From JBGSMX01 sp963790405 (GTDB lineage Bacteria; Actinomycetota; Coriobacteriia; Anaerosomatales; JAGXFU01), in NCBI GenBank assembly GCA_963790405.1, contig CAWBOJ010000003.1, positions 650,748-714,747 of the forward strand: a DNA stretch of 64,000 nt, written 5' to 3'. Shown piece after piece: positions 61,167 to 64,000 of this stretch. The stretch's first letter is position 1, and each line of letters begins with the position of its first letter. Both the position numbers and the translations under genes were made by a program. A model generated the notes under the pieces. It did not search any database, was not told the origin of the DNA, and was given only the letters and a program-made list of their open reading frames with translations.

Positions 61167-61179
61167 GAACGGAGTCAGG

Positions 61180-61473
61180 ATGGCGCGGGTGACGGTGTCT
61201 TTGCCCGATGCGATGTTGGAACAGCTCGATTCGATCGCCGAGCGGCAGGGCGTGACTCGCAGCGACGTGGTTCGTGAGGCCTCAGCGCGCTATCTGACCA
61301 CCCGCGAGGAGGAGGCTGAGGCTCACGCCCGGGAGGAGGCGGTCCGCGATGGGCTGCAGTATCTCTCGCGCGTCGCACAGCTCCCGGCGCTCGACGATCG
61401 TCCCACACTGGAGATCCTGCGCGAGATGCGGGCTACCGACGACGCTACGCCGCTGAGAACGGCGAGCCAGTGA
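61180..61473 (+). CDS. Ribbon-helix-helix antitoxin
   Basis: 97 residues. The N-terminal RHH DNA-binding fold is ARVTVSLPDAMLEQLDSIAE then RQGVTRSDVVREASARYL. The charged C-terminal half would neutralise the toxin. ATG at 61180 with GGAG seven bases upstream; earlier in-frame ATGs have weaker sites. It overlaps the PIN-domain gene as GTGA, the usual coupling of VapBC-type modules. Likely represses its own promoter through the repeats upstream. Confidence 0.87.
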   Translation: MARVTVSLPDAMLEQLDSIAERQGVTRSDVVREASARYLTTREEEAEAHAREEAVRDGLQYLSRVAQLPALDDRPTLEILREMRATDDATPLRTASQ

Positions 61474-61886
61474 CCGGGGGTTCCGGGTGAGACGTCCGCG
61501 GTGCTCGATGCGTCCGTCGGCGTGAAGCTCTTCCGCGAGGAGGTCGGCACGCAGTGAGGCTCGCAACGCTACTGGAGCGCCACGGGGCGGGTGAGATCAC
61601 GATTTGCGTGCCGACGTTGTTTCTCTACGAGTTCGGCGGGGTCGCCTGCCGCCTGCTCGGCGCTGCAGGAGGCGCGGCGCCTGTGGGACGTTGCTCAGAC
61701 ATGGCGCTTCGGCGTCTACGAACTCAGCCCCGCACTTGCCGAAGAAAGCTGGAATCAGTGCGTGGCGTTAGGCTGCTCGTTCTACGACGCTATTTCGCCC
61801 GCACTTGCCGTACTGCTGCAAGCGCCGCTCTATTCGGCGGATGCCGCGCCCACAGGAGCTTCGACAACGTGACCCTTCTCGGCTAG
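61470..61886 (+). CDS. PIN-domain toxin (VapC-like), frameshifted
   Basis: About 138 residues. PIN RNase fold read across four indels (about 61489, 61555, 61665, 61855): SAVLDASVGVKLFREEVGT (first acidic residue), ITICVPTLFLYEFGGVACRL, RFGVYELSPALAEESW, CSFYDAISPALAVLLQAPL with the conserved aspartate, YSADA and the end FDNVTLLG. It would cleave RNA when freed from its antitoxin. The frame damage could be error or real inactivation. Its stop overlaps the convergent cbiO stop by two bases. Confidence 0.78.
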
Positions 61887-62797
61887 GGTCTCGGCCCAGC
61901 CTCGCCGCAGCGCCACTCCATCAGAGCCGCCACCGCTTGCTCGATCGTGAGCGCCGGGTCCGGCGCGTCCTGCGGCCGATTCGCGCAGCCGCAAGAACAG
62001 CTCGGCCAGCACCGGCGGCCTGATGTTGCCTGCTGCCAGGAGGTCGGCTGCCGCGAAGACCTCGGCCGGCGTGCCGGACAGCGCGATCGTGCCGCCGGGC
62101 GCCAGCACGTAGGCGTAGTCGGCCATCTCGGGCACCGAGTCGATGTCGTGCGTCGACATCACGACGGTCGTGCCGCCTGCGGCCAGGTCGCGCAGCAGGT
62201 CGCCCATCATCTCGCGCGATGCCGGATCGAGGCCCTCGAACGGCTCGTCGAGCACGAGCAGCTCGGGCTCCATCACGAGCGCGCCCGCCATCGCGACCTT
62301 GCGCTTCTCGCCGCCCGACAGGTTGTGCGGCACGCGGTCGCGCAGCTCCTGGATGCCCAGCACCGACAGCGCGGAGTCGACTCGCCTGGCAATCTCGTCC
62401 TCGGCCAGGCCGTACTGCCGCGGCGAGAACGCCACGTCGTCGAGCACGGTCGGCGCGAGGATCTGCTCGTCGACGTTCTGCAGCACGACGCCGATCCGGC
62501 GACGGATCGCCGGCCACTCGGTCGAGGGGTCGACGCCGAACACGCGCACGATGCCTTCCTGCGCCCTCAGCAGGCCGAGGATGTGGTAGAGCATCGTGGT
62601 CTTGCCCGCGCCGTTCGGGCCGAGAACGGCCACGCGCTGACCGCGCTTCGCGATGAAGTCGAGGCCGCACAGGTGCACGCTGGTGCCGTCCTCGTAGGAG
62701 TGCCGCACGCAGCTGACGCGCACGACCTCGTCGGGCGACGGGCTCCGGGATGGTGTGGGCGTGTGTGTGCTCGTGGGCGTGTTGCTCGGCGTTCATG
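61883..62797 (-). CDS. cbiO: Cobalt/nickel ECF transporter ATPase CbiO, frameshifted
   Basis: About 304 residues. Walker A GPNGAGKTTMLYHILGLL, Q-loop GVVLQNVDEQILAPTVLDDV, signature HNLSGGEKRKVAMAGAL, Walker B LLVLDEPFEGLDP and H-loop MSTHDID. The true start at 62797 (GGAGGAAGATC upstream) adds a His-rich leader, EQHAHEHTHAH, likely to bind metal. Shifts near 62740 and 61975; the natural end is LTIEQAVAALMEW and then RCGEAGPRP. It overlaps cbiQ as ATGA. Confidence 0.92.
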
Positions 62798-63592
62798 ATC
62801 TTCCTCCGCGAAGCGAGAGCGACGCACAGCGCCACCAGGGGCAGGACGGGAGCGAGCCAGCTGTAGGGGTTGAGCGTTGCCGCGCTCAGGCGCCACAGCG
62901 TCTGAGCCCACAAGCGTCACGACGGCGACGCCAACGAGCGCTGCGTCCCGGGTGGGCGATTGGCTCGTCGGCAGCGTGACACGCAGGCGGTCCTGGTAGC
63001 CGCGCAGGCGCATGATGTCGTAGTCGCGCTGCGACAGGTCGAACGAGTACAGCAGCAGTCCGCCGAGCGCCTGGGTCGTCGCGCGCGCGGCGCGCACGGG
63101 ATGCCCCGCACGCACACCGGAGCGCAGCCGCACGGCCGTGAGCAGGCTCGAGAACTTGTCGAGCAGCAGGAACGTCGAGCGGTACGTCATGAGCAGCGCG
63201 TCGCCCACGATGCCCGGGACGATGCGCTGGATGGGCGCGAAGATCTGCGGGTAGGGGGTCGTGAGCACGATCGTGACCGCTGCGATGCCGGCGCAGAGCG
63301 CCTTGAGCACGATCACGGTGCCCGGTGAGCAGATCGGGCGCCGAGGCCAACGCGAAGACGACCGCGAAGAGCGCCGGGTAGAGCGCCAGCCCAAGCGCCA
63401 GCCGGGCTTCACGCGCGCCGATATGAGCGCGGCGAGCCCAGCACGACGATGCCGAGCAGCACGAGCAGGTTCCACGTCACGATCGCTGCCGACAAGCACG
63501 AGCGCGAACGTCAGCAGCTTCGCGACGGGCGATGCGCGGTGCAGCCACGAGCGACCGTGCGTCGCGGATTCGTCGATGGCGCCGATGTGCAT
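62794..63592 (-). CDS. cbiQ: Cobalt/nickel ECF transporter transmembrane protein CbiQ, frameshifted
   Basis: About 262 residues with five or so membrane segments. Start GAIDESATHGRSWLHRASPV, typical of CbiQ. The coupling helices carry LLMTYRSTFLLLDKFSSLL, AVRLRSGVR and YDIMRLRGYQDRL. Tail TLNPYSWLAPVLPLVALCV. Shifts lie near 63490, 63430, 63330 and 62905. It directly follows the cbiM stop and overlaps cbiO, so the three are one operon. Confidence 0.88.
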
Positions 63593-64000
63593 CTACAGGC
63601 CACCCGCCTCGTCGCCGGGGATGTGGCGGGCCTTCTCGGCAAGCGCGCCTTCGAAGACGAGCGTCGGCCGCACGCGCGCGACGTAGCCGATGATGCCGGC
63701 CGTGATGAGCGCCTCGATGAGCCAGCCGATCGGCCCGAGCGTGTAGACGACGGTCGCGAAGCGCGAGATCGAGAGCGGCTCGGCAGTGTGGCCGTGTGTG
63801 TCAGCGGCGCCGCCCGTGTCCGCTCCCTGCGCGTCTGCTCCGTGTCCTTCGCCGCCGGAGAACAGCCCGACCGAGAGCACGCCGGACTGGAAGGGGTTCT
63901 CGAAGCGGAGGTCCGCAGGATCGAGCGCGCCGGTCTCGCGCGCGGTCGCCGCGCTGCCGCCGAGCCACACGATCCCGACGAGCGCCGTGGTCGTCACCGC
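63593..64000 (-). CDS. cbiM: CbiM-type substrate-binding component, C-terminal part (runs off window)
   Basis: About 135 residues, still open at the window edge. An extracytoplasmic-looking loop, PADLRFENPFQSGVLSVGLF then a Gly/His/Asp-rich stretch (GGEGHGADAQGADTGG), precedes a final membrane segment and tail (PIGWLIEALITAGIIGYVAR-VRPTLVFEG). Its place directly before cbiQ and cbiO supports CbiM, or a CbiM with a fused CbiN/PDGLE-like end. The assignment rests mainly on context. Confidence 0.68.
   Translation of the reverse strand, partial: AVTTTALVGIVWLGGSAATARETGALDPADLRFENPFQSGVLSVGLFSGGEGHGADAQGADTGGAADTHGHTAEPLSISRFATVVYTLGPIGWLIEALITAGIIGYVARVRPTLVFEGALAEKARHIPGDEAGGL

Overview
The window is high-GC DNA, densely coded on both strands, with mostly GTG/ATG starts and strong GGAGG-type ribosome sites. 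The gene order mfd - foldase - mazG - eno - divIC-like - DUF501 - ppx/gppA is a known actinobacterial arrangement. A full selenocysteine (Sec) apparatus, a corrinoid protein, a flavodiiron protein and a multiheme cytochrome point to an anaerobe. My inference is an Actinomycetota member from an anaerobic class such as Coriobacteriia or a relative; species is not resolvable by eye.

Layout. 1-2 kb: end of a threonine aldolase facing a PQQ-type sugar dehydrogenase lipoprotein. 2.1-9.7 kb: a signalling block with a membrane hybrid histidine kinase (PAS, GAF, PAS, HisKA, HATPase, two receivers, HPt), a type II/IV secretion ATPase flanked by receiver domains, and a CheY-like regulator. 9.9-13.2 kb: DUF554 and small membrane proteins, an MFS exporter and endonuclease III. 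13.4-26.9 kb: the actinobacterial housekeeping block, interrupted by a methyltransferase, dusB and pyruvate kinase, and closed by tRNA-Leu(UAA). 27.1-32.4 kb: corrinoid protein, TPR protein, glycoside-hydrolase-like protein and an EAL protein. 32.5-38.6 kb: selD (itself a selenoprotein), a YedF-like gene, selA and selB, split by a three-gene minus-strand insert with a decayed sugar epimerase. 38.6-43.0 kb: a minus-strand operon of a membrane-anchored cytochrome with about 27 CxxCH motifs, an acidic membrane protein, a response regulator and a histidine kinase. tRNA-Sec follows at 43.1 kb.

43.4-50.7 kb is miscellaneous: photolyase, TudS-like protein, SGNH hydrolase, nitroreductase, an ABC pair, and an AAA/DUF4143 ATPase. 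50.9-58.5 kb is a cell-surface glycan locus: polyprenyl synthase, glycosyltransferases and a complete dTDP-rhamnose pathway (rmlA, C, B, D). 58.5-64 kb: a rhomboid protease, a flavodiiron protein, a ribbon-helix-helix/PIN toxin-antitoxin pair and a cobalt/nickel ECF transporter running off the window end.

Many genes, including essential ones such as eno and mfd, carry single-base insertions or deletions. In a 108-bp repeat of the cytochrome gene the extra base can be seen by comparing sister copies. I read these as mostly assembly or sequencing errors and annotate across them, giving approximate shift points. No gene-free stretch exceeds about 300 bases. The largest gaps (13193-13442, 23116-23314, 35064-35274, 43233-43448, 50680-50911) are described where they hold something.
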